A stretch of 64,000 nt of DNA from Pseudomonas sp. MYb60 (GTDB lineage: Bacteria; Pseudomonadota; Gammaproteobacteria; Pseudomonadales; Pseudomonadaceae): assembly GCF_002979555.1 (NCBI RefSeq), contig NZ_PCOZ01000003.1, forward strand, positions 310,001 through 374,000. The letters run 5' to 3'. Under the pieces are notes generated by a model that saw only the letters and a program-made list of their open reading frames with translations, did no database searches and was not told where the DNA came from. The translations under genes and the position numbers were made by a program. This document shows, piece after piece, positions 18,238 through 27,527 of this stretch. Positions within the stretch are counted from its first letter, which is position 1; every line of letters begins with the position of its first letter.

Positions 18238-18892
18238 TTTCCGCAACCGTGCCTTGGCAGCCGGTCACGGTTGGATAAGGCAGGCACACCAGCATCAACG
18301 CGTTCTTGGGTTCAAAGCCATGATCAATCATGCAGCGTTGCGCCTTGGCGGTAGCGCCGATGCTGCCGATCTCAAGATTGGACCCCAGTGGCTTCGGATA
18401 GCCGCAGGCGTACATGACCGGCAGCGCTTCGTGGTCGTTGGCGATCTGCACGGAGAAATGCTTTGACGCGCCCACTTTGCGCCAGGAGACCTGCATGCTC
18501 TCAAACCGACCCGAATTTGGCTTGATCGGATAGAAACCGTCATCGGCAGTAAACGGCAAGGCTTCCAGTTGGGACAGGCTGAGTGGATGACCCTGGCGTT
18601 CTTCGACGCAGGCTGGAACATTCTTCATGACTTCGCAAAATTTGAACCGGTCTTTACGTTTGAATCCAAGCCGTTGCATGCATTGGAAATGAAGCACCCG
18701 GACGTTGATCGGATAGCGGGTCAGCGAACCTCCCACGGGTTCGCCACATTCGGCCATCGCCAACTTCACACCGTCCACCGAAGTGGCCGTGCGTTGCCAC
18801 TGCGTGAACTCAGCGGGCGGCGGGCAACCGGTGAGTAACAGTACCGATGCGATGAGGCCGGGGAAGGCAATGAGCTGGGTTTTCCGTAACAT
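18179..18892 (-). CDS. putative lipoprotein, unknown function
   Basis: A 237-residue protein beginning with a lipoprotein signal peptide whose lipobox is LLTGC (Cys about residue 22). The ATG at 18892 gives exactly this signal; a longer frame upstream would put 34 residues before it and is unlikely. The mature part has several Cys residues (AECGEP, FQCMQ, KFCEV, PACVE, YACGY, RCMID, VCLPY, TGCQ), suggesting disulfides in the periplasm. The C-terminus is Ala/Pro/Ser rich and lies inside the 59-base overlap with the convergent gene. Divergent from the membrane protein at 18980. No family recognised. Confidence 0.72.
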   Translation of the reverse strand: MLRKTQLIAFPGLIASVLLLTGCPPPAEFTQWQRTATSVDGVKLAMAECGEPVGGSLTRYPINVRVLHFQCMQRLGFKRKDRFKFCEVMKNVPACVEERQGHPLSLSQLEALPFTADDGFYPIKPNSGRFESMQVSWRKVGASKHFSVQIANDHEALPVMYACGYPKPLGSNLEIGSIGATAKAQRCMIDHGFEPKNALMLVCLPYPTVTGCQGTVAETKGAATSTSAAPPPAPRDR

Positions 18893-18979
18893 ACCGTTCC
18901 TTGTAATCGAGCAATACCCACACTGTAGCAGCCGGTCTGCCGGCGAAACATCGCCAACCACCTTCAGAGCCCGCACCTC

Positions 18980-19639
18980 ATGACGTTCACTCACCCCAAG
19001 GGCACACTGAAAAAAGCAGCCATTGTGATCACTGCGCTTTCAGTGATTGGAGCACTCATGTTCTACCTGCAATGGGCCGCCGGCATTGCCAGGCAGACCA
19101 TTTTGATGCCCTACATCCCGGCGTGGACCACCTACATTGCAGTCAGCATTCTGTTCGGGCTCATCTTTGCGGGCAGGGCGCTGTGCCGTCTCCCGGTCGA
19201 AAGAACCCTCAAACGCATTGCCAGTGCTTTTTCAAGCGGCCTGTGCATCGGTTTCGTTTGCGTCTTGAATAGCTATGACGTGGGCGCCTACCTGCTGCCT
19301 GGCGAAACGGTTGAATACGATTCCACGTATGAAATCACCTACCCAGGACCCGCCCTCGGTAGAACCAGCCGTTGCGAAGCGGGCCTGTGGATCGAGGATC
19401 CAAACACTGGGCGACGCCTTCAACTGTGCACAAACAAAGCTGACCTGGACCGTCAGATACAGCGAGGCATGACTGCTGTCCGGGTGACGGCGCGCACCAA
19501 CAGGATTGGCTCTTACATCATCGGGCATCAGTTTATTTATCAGTATCCTGAGTCGACTCTCGACGACGATCACTCAGTCTACGCCAGCCCAAGTACAGCG
19601 TCTGACGACGCCGTTGACACAGCTCGCCATCTTCCATGA
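18980..19639 (+). CDS. hypothetical inner-membrane protein
   Basis: 219 residues. Three hydrophobic helices are visible: residues ~12-33, ~48-64 and ~82-101. They are followed by a ~110-residue soluble C-terminal domain with two Cys (TSRCEAG, LQLCTNK). It is expected to be an inner-membrane protein. No family recognised and no strong Shine-Dalgarno is visible, so the exact start is uncertain. It is divergent from the lipoprotein gene (87-base gap) and part of the same islet of unrecognised genes. Confidence 0.62.
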   Translation: MTFTHPKGTLKKAAIVITALSVIGALMFYLQWAAGIARQTILMPYIPAWTTYIAVSILFGLIFAGRALCRLPVERTLKRIASAFSSGLCIGFVCVLNSYDVGAYLLPGETVEYDSTYEITYPGPALGRTSRCEAGLWIEDPNTGRRLQLCTNKADLDRQIQRGMTAVRVTARTNRIGSYIIGHQFIYQYPESTLDDDHSVYASPSTASDDAVDTARHLP

Positions 19640-19671
19640 AGATGGGGGCCTTATTCAGGGTGTGTCAACGT

Positions 19672-19776
19672 ATGTCCACAAGCGCCTCCGTCAACCTTCG
19701 CACCATTGGCTTGATTGCCAAGGCGCAAGGCCGCGTTGCGCACGCCCTCAAATCGAAGAAACAGTCGCTCATGTGA
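19672..19776 (+). CDS. possible 34-residue small ORF
   Basis: In the 260-base gap between the membrane protein and the DapA-like gene, an ATG opens a short frame beginning MSTSASVNLRTIGLIAKAQG, basic towards its C-terminus (LKSKKQSLM). The only ribosome-site candidate is AGGG about 11 bases upstream. It may be a real small protein or just the end of a decayed gene; nothing else is recognisable in this gap. Confidence 0.25.
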   Translation: MSTSASVNLRTIGLIAKAQGRVAHALKSKKQSLM

Positions 19777-19899
19777 CCGGGGCGCGCTGTCCCGTCAGAT
19801 GAGCTGACAGGACATTGAGCGCGACGGTCTCCCCCCTTTGCACAATCTCCCCTGGCCTTCTGACGGTGACTCAAGCGGTCAATCATCAGGAGAAAGTGC

Positions 19900-20769
19900 A
19901 TGTCAGCGTTTCAAGGTATCTGGGTTCCCGTGGTCACACCGTTTCAGGACGGTGCCATTGATTGTGTCGGCCTGCGTCGGCTCATCGAACATCTGCTGGC
20001 AAACCACGTGGCCGGGATCATGGTCTGCACCACCACTGGTGAGGCTTCTGCGCTGAGCCGTGCGGAGCAACTGGCGGTGCTGGATGCGGTGCTGCAGTGG
20101 GTCCCCGCGAACCGCGTGGTGATGGGCCTGGCGGGCGGCAACCAGATTGAATTGCTGCAATTCCAGCGCGACGTGCTGCAACGCCCGGTCGCCGGGCTGC
20201 TGGTGCCGGCGCCGAGTTACATCCGCCCGTCCCAGGCCGGCCTTGAGGCGTTCTTCCGGACCGTCGCCGATGCCTCCAGCGTGCCGATCATTCTGTATGA
20301 CATTCCCTACCGTACCGGCGCGACCTTCGAACAGGCCACCCTGCTGAACATCGTCGCCCATGAGCGCATCCTGGCGGTCAAGGACTGTGGCGGCAACCTG
20401 GGCAACACCCTGGCGCTGCTGGCCAGTGGCGAAGTCGACGTGTTGTGCGGCGAGGACCTGCAACTGTTCAACGCGCTGTGCCTGGGCGCATCCGGGGCGA
20501 TTGCGGCCTCGGCCCACGTGCACACCGAGCGCTTTGTGGCGCTGTGGCAACAGGTGCGCGCTAACCAGTTGGCGGAGGCTCGCGAGACGTTTTTTCAACT
20601 GGTGCCGTTGATCAATACGCTGTTCATGGAGCCCAATCCCGCGCCAGTCAAAGCCGCGTTGGCGCTGCAAGGGTTGATCGGCAGCGAGCTGAGGGCGCCG
20701 ATGCAGTCGGCCAGCCCGGACCTGGTGGGCCGCCTGGCAACAACGCTGGCGTCTTCGAAGCCTCGCTGA
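19900..20769 (+). CDS. DapA/NAL-family aldolase (dihydrodipicolinate synthase-like)
   Basis: A 289-residue TIM-barrel class I aldolase of the DHDPS/N-acetylneuraminate lyase family. The Schiff-base lysine is K161 (ILAVKDCGG), the Tyr of the proton relay is Y133 (YDIPYRTG), and the carboxylate-binding loop appears as TTTGEAS (44-50). CAGGAGA precedes the ATG. Clustering is not with lysine biosynthesis genes, so it may act on another 2-keto acid. About 175 bases separate it from the cystathionine beta-synthase gene, so cotranscription is uncertain. The family is clear; the substrate is not. Confidence 0.85.
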   Translation: MSAFQGIWVPVVTPFQDGAIDCVGLRRLIEHLLANHVAGIMVCTTTGEASALSRAEQLAVLDAVLQWVPANRVVMGLAGGNQIELLQFQRDVLQRPVAGLLVPAPSYIRPSQAGLEAFFRTVADASSVPIILYDIPYRTGATFEQATLLNIVAHERILAVKDCGGNLGNTLALLASGEVDVLCGEDLQLFNALCLGASGAIAASAHVHTERFVALWQQVRANQLAEARETFFQLVPLINTLFMEPNPAPVKAALALQGLIGSELRAPMQSASPDLVGRLATTLASSKPR

Positions 20770-20944
20770 AGCTCGACCTCTCCCACAGGGGGTGGGTGGC
20801 GCCTGCAGGTGGCCACGCGCCCCTGCGTCCATGCGCCAAAAAATGACATTCATCGGACCGTGCGGTTGCGACCGGCCCGATCCCGGCCTATGGTCCAAAC
20901 CATGCCCTGCATTTTGCTGTCCCCCCTCGACTACAGGTGACGAC

Positions 20945-22321
20945 ATGCCCGCACAATCTCGCCCCGCCGTGCTTGAACTGATCGGCAATACGCCGCTGGT
21001 CAAGGTCAGCCGTTTCGATACCGGCCTCTGCACGCTGTTCCTCAAACTTGAATGCCAGAACCCCGGCGGCTCCATCAAGGACCGCATCGGCCTGGCGATG
21101 ATCGACGCCGCCGAGCGCGATGGCCGCCTGCAGGCCGGCGGTACCATTGTCGAAGCCACCGCCGGCAATACTGGCCTGGGCCTGGCGCTGGTCGGCCGGG
21201 CCAAAGGCTATCGGGTGGTGCTGGTGGTGCCCGACAAGATGTCCACGGAAAAAGTGCTGCACCTCAAGGCCATGGGCGCCGAGGTGCATATCACCCGTTC
21301 CGACGTGGGCAAGGGCCATCCCGAGTACTACCAGGACGTGGCCGCCCGCCTGGCCAGGGACATTCCCGGTTCATTCTTCGCCGACCAGTTCAACAACCCC
21401 GCCAACCCCCTCGCCCACGAGACCAGCACCGCGCCGGAAATCTGGGCGCAAACCCAGCACGATGTGGACGCCATTGTGGTGGGCGTCGGCTCGGCCGGCA
21501 CCCTCACTGGCCTGACGCGGTTCTTTCAGCGCGTGCAACCCGAACTGGCGATGGTGCTGGCGGATCCGGTGGGCTCAGTGATGGCCGAATACAGCCGCAG
21601 CGGCGTGCTGGGCACACCGGGCTCGTGGGCAGTGGAAGGCATCGGCGAAGACTTCATACCGTCGATCACCGACCTTTCCAGCGTGCGCCACGCCTATTCC
21701 ATCAGCGACGAGGAAAGCTTCGACCACGCGCGCCAGTTGCTCAAGGCCGAAGGCATTCTGGGCGGCTCATCCACCGGCACCCTGCTCGCCGCCGCCTTGC
21801 GCTACTGCCGTGAACAGACGGTGCCCAAACGCGTGGTCACCTTCGTCTGCGACACCGGTACGCGCTACCTGTCGAAGATCTACAACGACCAATGGATGAA
21901 CGATGCCGGCCTGCTCCACTACAAACACTACGGCGACCTGCGCGACCTGATCGCCCGTCGCTTCGAGGACGGCCGTGTGATCAGCGTGAGCCCCGACGAC
22001 ACCCTGCTCACCGCGTTCAAGCGCATGCGCCTGGCCGATGTCTCCCAACTGCCGGTGCTGGTGGACGGCCGTGAACTGGTGGGCGTGATCGACGAATCCG
22101 ACATCCTGCTGGGCCTGCACCATGACGCTGCGGATTTCCAGATGGTGGTGGCGAGTGCCATGACCGATAGCCTGGAAACCCTGGCGCCCAGCGCCAGCCT
22201 CGCGGAGTTGCAGGAAGAACTCGATCGCGGCCTGGTGGCCATCATCGCCGACGCCACTGGCTTCTACGGCTTGATCACCCGCGTCGACCTGCTCAATCAC
22301 CTACGGAGATCCCTTGCATGA
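20945..22321 (+). CDS. cystathionine beta-synthase
   Basis: A PLP enzyme condensing homocysteine with serine to cystathionine, the first step of reverse transsulfuration. The 458 residues have an N-terminal fold-type II PLP domain with GNTPLVKV and the PLP lysine K45 in NPGGSIKDRIG, a phosphate loop (GGSSTGT) and a C-terminal pair of CBS motifs (about 335-455: GRVISVSPDDTLLTAFKRM, then SAMTDSLETLAPSASL). The CBS pair, absent from simple cysteine synthases, and the following gamma-lyase gene support CBS over CysK/CysM. ATG 20945 follows AGGTGA. Its TGA overlaps the next ATG (22318-22321). Confidence 0.9.
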   Translation: MPAQSRPAVLELIGNTPLVKVSRFDTGLCTLFLKLECQNPGGSIKDRIGLAMIDAAERDGRLQAGGTIVEATAGNTGLGLALVGRAKGYRVVLVVPDKMSTEKVLHLKAMGAEVHITRSDVGKGHPEYYQDVAARLARDIPGSFFADQFNNPANPLAHETSTAPEIWAQTQHDVDAIVVGVGSAGTLTGLTRFFQRVQPELAMVLADPVGSVMAEYSRSGVLGTPGSWAVEGIGEDFIPSITDLSSVRHAYSISDEESFDHARQLLKAEGILGGSSTGTLLAAALRYCREQTVPKRVVTFVCDTGTRYLSKIYNDQWMNDAGLLHYKHYGDLRDLIARRFEDGRVISVSPDDTLLTAFKRMRLADVSQLPVLVDGRELVGVIDESDILLGLHHDAADFQMVVASAMTDSLETLAPSASLAELQEELDRGLVAIIADATGFYGLITRVDLLNHLRRSLA

Positions 22322-23484
22322 GTCAGCCCGATAAAAGCGCCTTCGCCACCCGTGTGATCCACGCCGGGCAATCCCCCGACCCAACCACCGGCGCGCTGAT
22401 GCCGCCGATCTACGCCAACTCCACTTACCTGCAAGACAGCCCCGGCGTGCACAAGGGTTTCGACTACGGCCGCTCCCACAACCCCACGCGCTTCGCCCTG
22501 GAGCGTTGCGTCGCAGACCTGGAAGGTGGCAGCCAGGCATTTGCCTTTGCATCAGGGCTGGCAGCGATTTCGACCGTGCTGGAGTTGTTGGACGCGGGCG
22601 CGCATGTCGTCTCCGGCAATGACTTGTATGGCGGCACGTTCAGGCTGTTCGACAAGGTGCGCCAACGCAGCGCAGGGCATCGGTTCAGCTTTGTGGACTT
22701 GAGTGACCTGTCGGCGTTTGAAGCGAGCTTGCAAGATGACACGCGGATGGTCTGGGTCGAAACGCCGAGCAATCCGCTGCTGAGCCTCACCGACCTGAGC
22801 GCCATCGCCCGCCTGTGCAAGGCTCGCGGGATCCTCTGCGTGGCCGATAACACCTTCGCCAGCCCGTGGATCCAGCGGCCGCTGGAGCTGGGCTTTGATG
22901 TGGTGGTGCATTCCACGACCAAATACCTCAATGGGCACTCGGATGTGATCGGCGGGATTGCCATAGTCGGCGACAACCCGGCATTGGCGGAGCGCCTGGG
23001 TTTCCTGCAAAACTCGGTGGGCGCGATCGCCGGGCCGTTCGACGCGTTCCTCACCCTGCGCGGCGTCAAAACCCTGGCCTTGCGCATGGAGCGCCATTGC
23101 AGCAACGCCCTGGACCTGGCCACTTGGCTGGAGCAACAACCGCAAGTGGCGCGGGTGTATTACCCAGGGCTCCCGTCCCATCCGCAACATGCACTGGCCC
23201 GACGGCAGATGCACGGGTTTGGCGGGATGATTTCAATCGACCTGAACAGCGACCTCGCCGGGGCCCGGCGCTTCCTGGAAAACGTGGAGATCTTCGCGCT
23301 CGCCGAAAGCCTCGGCGGTGTGGAGAGCCTGATCGAACACCCAGCCATCATGACCCACGCCAGCATCCCGGCAGCCACGCGTGCGCAGCTGGGGATTGGG
23401 GATGGGTTGGTGCGGTTGTCGGTAGGGGTTGAGGACGTGGAGGACCTGAGGGCGGATTTGGCAAACGCCCTGGCGAAGATCTAA
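22318..23484 (+). CDS. cystathionine gamma-lyase/synthase family PLP enzyme
   Basis: A Cys/Met-metabolism PLP enzyme of 388 residues, probably cleaving cystathionine to cysteine, 2-oxobutyrate and ammonia. The PLP lysine is K202 in HSTTKYLNGHSDVIGG; YGRSHNPTR (50-58) and SGLAAIS (79-85) are the other cofactor-contacting segments. It starts in the ATGA overlap with cystathionine beta-synthase, so the pair is one translational unit converting homocysteine to cysteine. Gamma-synthase activity cannot be ruled out from motifs alone; the partner gene favours the lyase. Confidence 0.9.
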   Translation: MSQPDKSAFATRVIHAGQSPDPTTGALMPPIYANSTYLQDSPGVHKGFDYGRSHNPTRFALERCVADLEGGSQAFAFASGLAAISTVLELLDAGAHVVSGNDLYGGTFRLFDKVRQRSAGHRFSFVDLSDLSAFEASLQDDTRMVWVETPSNPLLSLTDLSAIARLCKARGILCVADNTFASPWIQRPLELGFDVVVHSTTKYLNGHSDVIGGIAIVGDNPALAERLGFLQNSVGAIAGPFDAFLTLRGVKTLALRMERHCSNALDLATWLEQQPQVARVYYPGLPSHPQHALARRQMHGFGGMISIDLNSDLAGARRFLENVEIFALAESLGGVESLIEHPAIMTHASIPAATRAQLGIGDGLVRLSVGVEDVEDLRADLANALAKI

Positions 23485-23502
23485 CGACAGAAATCGATCA
23501 AA

Positions 23503-23591
23503 TGTGGGCGCTGGCTTGCCCGCGAAGGCGGTGTATCAGTCATTCATTGATCGACTGACCCACCGCTTTCGCAGGCACGCCCACTCCCACA
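23503..23591. repeat. REP-type long imperfect palindrome
   Basis: The left arm starting TGTGGGCGCTGGCTTGCC and the right arm ending GGCACGCCCACTCCCACA are imperfect reverse complements meeting around a short AT-rich centre. This is the familiar extragenic palindrome of the P. fluorescens group. It sits exactly between two convergent genes, where it could serve as a bidirectional terminator or mRNA stabiliser. Confidence 0.8.
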
Positions 23592-23601
23592 GTCGTTAGT
23601 A

Positions 23602-25800
23602 TCAGGCGGAGGTGATGGTGGCCCGCGCCGCATGCAGCTTCTTGTAGCTGTCGATCAAGCGCAAATGCCGGTCCAGGCCTTCGAGCTTCATGCTGGTCGG
23701 GGTCAGGCCATGGAAACGCACGTCGCCATTCACCGAACCCATCACCGCATCCATCCGTTCATTGCCGAACATGCGGCGGAAGTTGGCTTCGTAATCGGCC
23801 AGTTCCAGGTCCTCGTCCAGTTCCATTTCCAGCACCGCGTTCATCGCCTGATAGAACAGGCCACGGTCGGCAGTGTTGTCGTTGTACTGCAGGAACATCT
23901 CTACACACTCCTTGGCCTCTTCATATTGCTTCAGGGCCAGGAAGATCAGCAGCTTCAGCTCGAGGATGGTCAACTGGCCCCAGGCCGTGTTGTCGTCGAA
24001 CTCGATGCCGATCAGGGTGGTGATGTCGGTGTAGTCGTCCAACTCGCTTTCGATCAGGCGCTCAAGCAACGCCTGCAGCGCTTCTTCGTCGAGGCTGTGC
24101 AGGTTGAGGATGTCTTCGCGGAAGAACAGCGCCTTGTTGGTGTTGTCCCAGATCAGGTCATCCACCGGGTAGATTTCCGAGTAGTCCGGCACCAGGATGC
24201 GGCACGCCGTGGCGCCCAGGTGTTCGTACACCGCCATGTAGGACTCTTTGCCCATGCCTTCCAGGATAGCGAATAACGTCGCGGCCTCCTGGGCGTTGGA
24301 GTCTTCGCCTTCGCCACTGAAGTCCCATTCGACAAAGTCGTAGTCCGACTGGGCACTGAAGAAGCGCCACGACACCACGCCGCTGGAGTCGATGAAGTGC
24401 TCGACGAAGTTGTTCGGCTCGGTCACCGCCTGGGCTTCGAAGGTCGGCTGCGGCAGGTCGTTGAGGCCTTCGAAGCTGCGGCCTTGCAGCAGTTCGGTCA
24501 GGCTGCGCTCCAACGCCACTTCCAGGCTCGGGTGGGCGCCGAACGACGCGAACACGCCACCAGTGCGGGGGTTCATCAGGGTCACGCACATCACCGGGAA
24601 TTCACCGCCCAGGGACGCATCCTTCACCAGCACCGGGAAACCCTGGGCTTCCAGGCCCTGAATACCGGCGAGAATGCCTGGGTATTTGGCGATGACTTCG
24701 GCGGGTACATCCGGCAAGGCGAATTCGCCTTCGATGATCTCGCGCTTCACCGCCCGCTCGAAGATTTCCGACAGGCACTGCACCTGCGCTTCCGCCAGGG
24801 TGTTGCCGGCGCTCATGCCGTTGCTCAGGTAGAGGTTTTCGATCAGGTTGGACGGGAAATACACCACCTCGCCATCGGACTGGCGCACGAACGGCAGCGA
24901 AACGATGCCGCGCTCTTCGTTGCCGGAGTTGGTGTCGAACAGGTGCGAGCCGCGCAGTTCGCCCTCGCGGTTGTAGACCTTGAGGCAGTAGGCGTCCAGG
25001 ATCTCGCTCGGCAATTCGTCGTTCGGGCCCGGCTGGAACCAACGCTCATCCGGGTAATGCACGAACGGCGCATTGGCCAGCTCCTCGCCCCAGAACTGGT
25101 CGTTGTAGAAGAAGTTGCAATTGAGCCGCTCGATGAACTCGCCCAACGCCGACGCCAGCGCGCCTTCCTTGGTTGCGCCCTTGCCGTTGGTGAAGCACAT
25201 CGGCGAATGGGCATCGCGGATGTGCAACGACCACACGTTGGGCACGATATTGCGCCACGACGCGATCTCGATCTTCATGCCCAGGCGCGCAAGAATCCCG
25301 GACATGTTGGCGATGGTCTGCTCCAGCGGCAGGTCCTTGCCCGCGATGTAGGTACCGCCGTCGGACATCGAGCTGGGCATCAACAGCGCCTGGGCATCCG
25401 CGTCCAGGTTCTCGACTTCTTCAATGACGAATTCCGGCCCGGCCTGCACCACTTTCTTCACGGTGCAGCGGTCGATGGAGCGCAGGATGCCCTGGCGGTC
25501 TTTGTCGGAAATGTCCGCCGGCAACTCCACCTGGATCTTGAAGATCTGGTTGTAGCGGTTCTCCGGGTCGACGATGTTGTTCTGCGACAGACGGATATTG
25601 TCCGTGGGAATGTTGCGCGTCTGGCAGTACAGCTTCACAAAGTACGCCGCACACAACGCCGACGACGCCAGGAAGTAATCGAACGGCCCCGGCGCCGAAC
25701 CATCGCCCTTGTAGCGGATGGGCTGGTCGGCGATCACCGTGAAGTCGTCGAACTTGGCTTCAAGTCGAAGGTTGTCGAGAAAGTTGACCTTGATTTCCAT
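23602..25800 (-). CDS. OsmC-domain/YcaO-domain fusion protein
   Basis: A 732-residue protein. Residues ~1-140 form an OsmC-like domain (KGDGSAPGPFDYFLASSALC carries its reactive-Cys region). Residues ~150-560 form a YcaO ATP-binding domain (GKGATKEGALASALGEFIERL, then SEIFERAVKREIIEGEFALP), followed by a helical acidic tail as in E. coli YcaO. YcaO enzymes activate backbone amides with ATP; E. coli YcaO is linked to RimO-dependent methylthiolation of ribosomal protein S12. The ATG at 25800 begins the OsmC domain. No azoline/RiPP precursor or partner gene is adjacent, so a housekeeping role is more likely than peptide maturation. Confidence 0.9.
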   Translation of the reverse strand: MEIKVNFLDNLRLEAKFDDFTVIADQPIRYKGDGSAPGPFDYFLASSALCAAYFVKLYCQTRNIPTDNIRLSQNNIVDPENRYNQIFKIQVELPADISDKDRQGILRSIDRCTVKKVVQAGPEFVIEEVENLDADAQALLMPSSMSDGGTYIAGKDLPLEQTIANMSGILARLGMKIEIASWRNIVPNVWSLHIRDAHSPMCFTNGKGATKEGALASALGEFIERLNCNFFYNDQFWGEELANAPFVHYPDERWFQPGPNDELPSEILDAYCLKVYNREGELRGSHLFDTNSGNEERGIVSLPFVRQSDGEVVYFPSNLIENLYLSNGMSAGNTLAEAQVQCLSEIFERAVKREIIEGEFALPDVPAEVIAKYPGILAGIQGLEAQGFPVLVKDASLGGEFPVMCVTLMNPRTGGVFASFGAHPSLEVALERSLTELLQGRSFEGLNDLPQPTFEAQAVTEPNNFVEHFIDSSGVVSWRFFSAQSDYDFVEWDFSGEGEDSNAQEAATLFAILEGMGKESYMAVYEHLGATACRILVPDYSEIYPVDDLIWDNTNKALFFREDILNLHSLDEEALQALLERLIESELDDYTDITTLIGIEFDDNTAWGQLTILELKLLIFLALKQYEEAKECVEMFLQYNDNTADRGLFYQAMNAVLEMELDEDLELADYEANFRRMFGNERMDAVMGSVNGDVRFHGLTPTSMKLEGLDRHLRLIDSYKKLHAARATITSA

Positions 25801-25961
25801 GCGGGTACACCAGAAGACGGCTAAACAAAAATGGCCGCCATTATGAGGGGTTTCATCGCGAAGTTTCAGGCTTTTGACCAGCGGCTGGCGAAATGGCCAA
25901 TGTGCATTAACCTTTTGGCAGTTGGGGCCGATGGACTGAGTGCAACCAGGGAGTAGTCGGA

Positions 25962-27527
25962 ATGCGCAACAACCAGCCTGTAACACAGCGCGAGATTTCC
26001 CTCGCGCCTCAGCAAAAACTTATTTCCGCCACCGATACCCGGGGCGTGATTACCTACTGTAACGACGCCTTCGTGGAGATCAGCGGTTTCAACCGCGCTG
26101 ACTTGATCGGTGCGCCGCAGAACATCGTGCGTCACCCCGATGTGCCTCCCGCCGTGTTTGCCCATATGTGGAGCGCCTTGAAGCAAGGCCTGCCGTGGAT
26201 GGGCATCGTCAAGAACCGCTCGAAAAATGGCGACCATTATTGGGTCAACGCCTACGTCACGCCGATTTTCGACGGCAGCCAGGTAGTGGGCTTCGAGTCC
26301 GTGCGGGTCAAGCCCACGGCCGATGAGATCCGTCGCGCCGAGGCGTTGTACCGACGCATCAGCCAAGGCAAACCGGCGGTGCCGCGCCAGGATGCGTGGC
26401 TGCCTGCCGTGCTCAGCTGCGTGCCATACGTAGCCACCGGCGTGGCCGGCAGCCTTGCCGGGCTGGCACTCAGCGCACCGGCAGCCCTTGCGGTGGCTGT
26501 GGCAGTGGCGATTCCCGTCGGCCTGCTGTGCGCCCGCCTGCGCCAGGGCAACACCCTGCGCTTGCTCGCCGGGGTGGAACCGTCGACATCCGACGCCTTG
26601 ATCGCCCAGATGTACAGCGATGCCAAGGGCCCCCAGGCGCGCCTGGAAACCGCGTTCGTCAGTCAGGCCGCGCGCCTCAAGACGTGCCTTACGCGCCTGC
26701 AGGACAGCGCCGAACAGCTGAGTACGCTGGCTGGCCAGTCCGATCAGTTGGCCACCGCCAGCTCCAAGGGCCTGGACCGCCAGCGTGTCGAAACCGAGCA
26801 GGTCTCGGCCGCCGTCAATCAGATGGCCGCCACCACCCAGGAGGTCGCCAGCCACGTACAACGCACCGCCGACGCCACGCAGCAGGCCAACGTGCTGACC
26901 GGCCGGGGCCGTGAAGTGGCGCGGGACACGCGTGAAGCAATCGAGCGTCTGTCGGCAGTCGTCGGGGAGACCGGGGTCACCGTGGCCCAACTCGCCCGCG
27001 ACAGCGACGAAATCGGCAGCGTGGTCGACGTGATCAAAGGCATCGCCGACCAGACCAACCTCCTCGCCCTAAACGCCGCCATCGAAGCCGCGCGAGCCGG
27101 CGAACAAGGCCGGGGCTTTGCGGTAGTCGCCGACGAAGTCCGCCAGTTGGCCCAGCGCACCTCCCAGTCCACCACCCAGATCCACGCGCTGATCACCAAA
27201 CTGCAAGCCTCCAGCACCAACGCCGTGCACAGCATGGAACATGGCCAGCGCCAGGCGCAGGAAGGCGTGGCCTGGGTGCTGGAAGCCGACCAGGCATTGG
27301 TGGGCATCAGCGAGGCCGTGTCCCATATCACCGACATGACCACCCAGATCGCCGCCGCCACCGAGGAGCAAAGCGCGGTCGCCGAGGAGATCAGCCGCAA
27401 CATCACCACCATCGCCGAGCTGGCCGATCAAACGTCCCTGCAGGCCCACCAGTCCACCGACCTGAGCAAGGAACTGACCAACACGGCGTCGACGCAGTAC
27501 GCGCTGGTGGAGCGGTTCAACCGCTGA
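25962..27527 (+). CDS. aer: PAS-containing chemotaxis receptor, Aer type
   Basis: A 521-residue methyl-accepting chemotaxis protein. The N-terminal PAS domain (about 20-120) has [12 protein letters not shown], the usual FAD-binding PAS of aerotaxis receptors. A hydrophobic hairpin (about 150-200) anchors it without a periplasmic domain. The C-terminal signalling domain has the conserved tip [19 protein letters not shown] with [14 protein letters not shown]. Domain order and length match Pseudomonas Aer, which senses oxygen or redox state through FAD. Its 3' end overlaps the convergent LysR gene by 11 bases. Confidence 0.9.
   Translation: MRNNQPVTQREISLAPQQKLISATDTRGVITYCNDAFVEISGFNRADLIGAPQNIVRHPDVPPAVFAHMWSALKQGLPWMGIVKNRSKNGDHYWVNAYVTPIFDGSQVVGFESVRVKPTADEIRRAEALYRRISQGKPAVPRQDAWLPAVLSCVPYVATGVAGSLAGLALSAPAALAVAVAVAIPVGLLCARLRQGNTLRLLAGVEPSTSDALIAQMYSDAKGPQARLETAFVSQAARLKTCLTRLQDSAEQLSTLAGQSDQLATASSKGLDRQRVETEQVSAAVNQMAATTQEVASHVQRTADATQQANVLTGRGREVARDTREAIERLSAVVGETGVTVAQLARDSDEIGSVVDVIKGIADQTNLLALNAAIEAARAGEQGRGFAVVADEVRQLAQRTSQSTTQIHALITKLQASSTNAVHSMEHGQRQAQEGVAWVLEADQALVGISEAVSHITDMTTQIAAATEEQSAVAEEISRNITTIAELADQTSLQAHQSTDLSKELTNTASTQYALVERFNR

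Noticed and set aside
19640..19899. Possible transposase remnant in the gap before the DapA-like gene
   Set aside because: No transposase motif, terminal inverted repeat or target duplication could be found.
23602..25800. YcaO gene considered as part of a new RiPP (azole/thioamide) cluster
   Set aside because: No precursor peptide, E1-like or dehydrogenase partner next to it, and the OsmC-YcaO architecture matches a widespread housekeeping protein.
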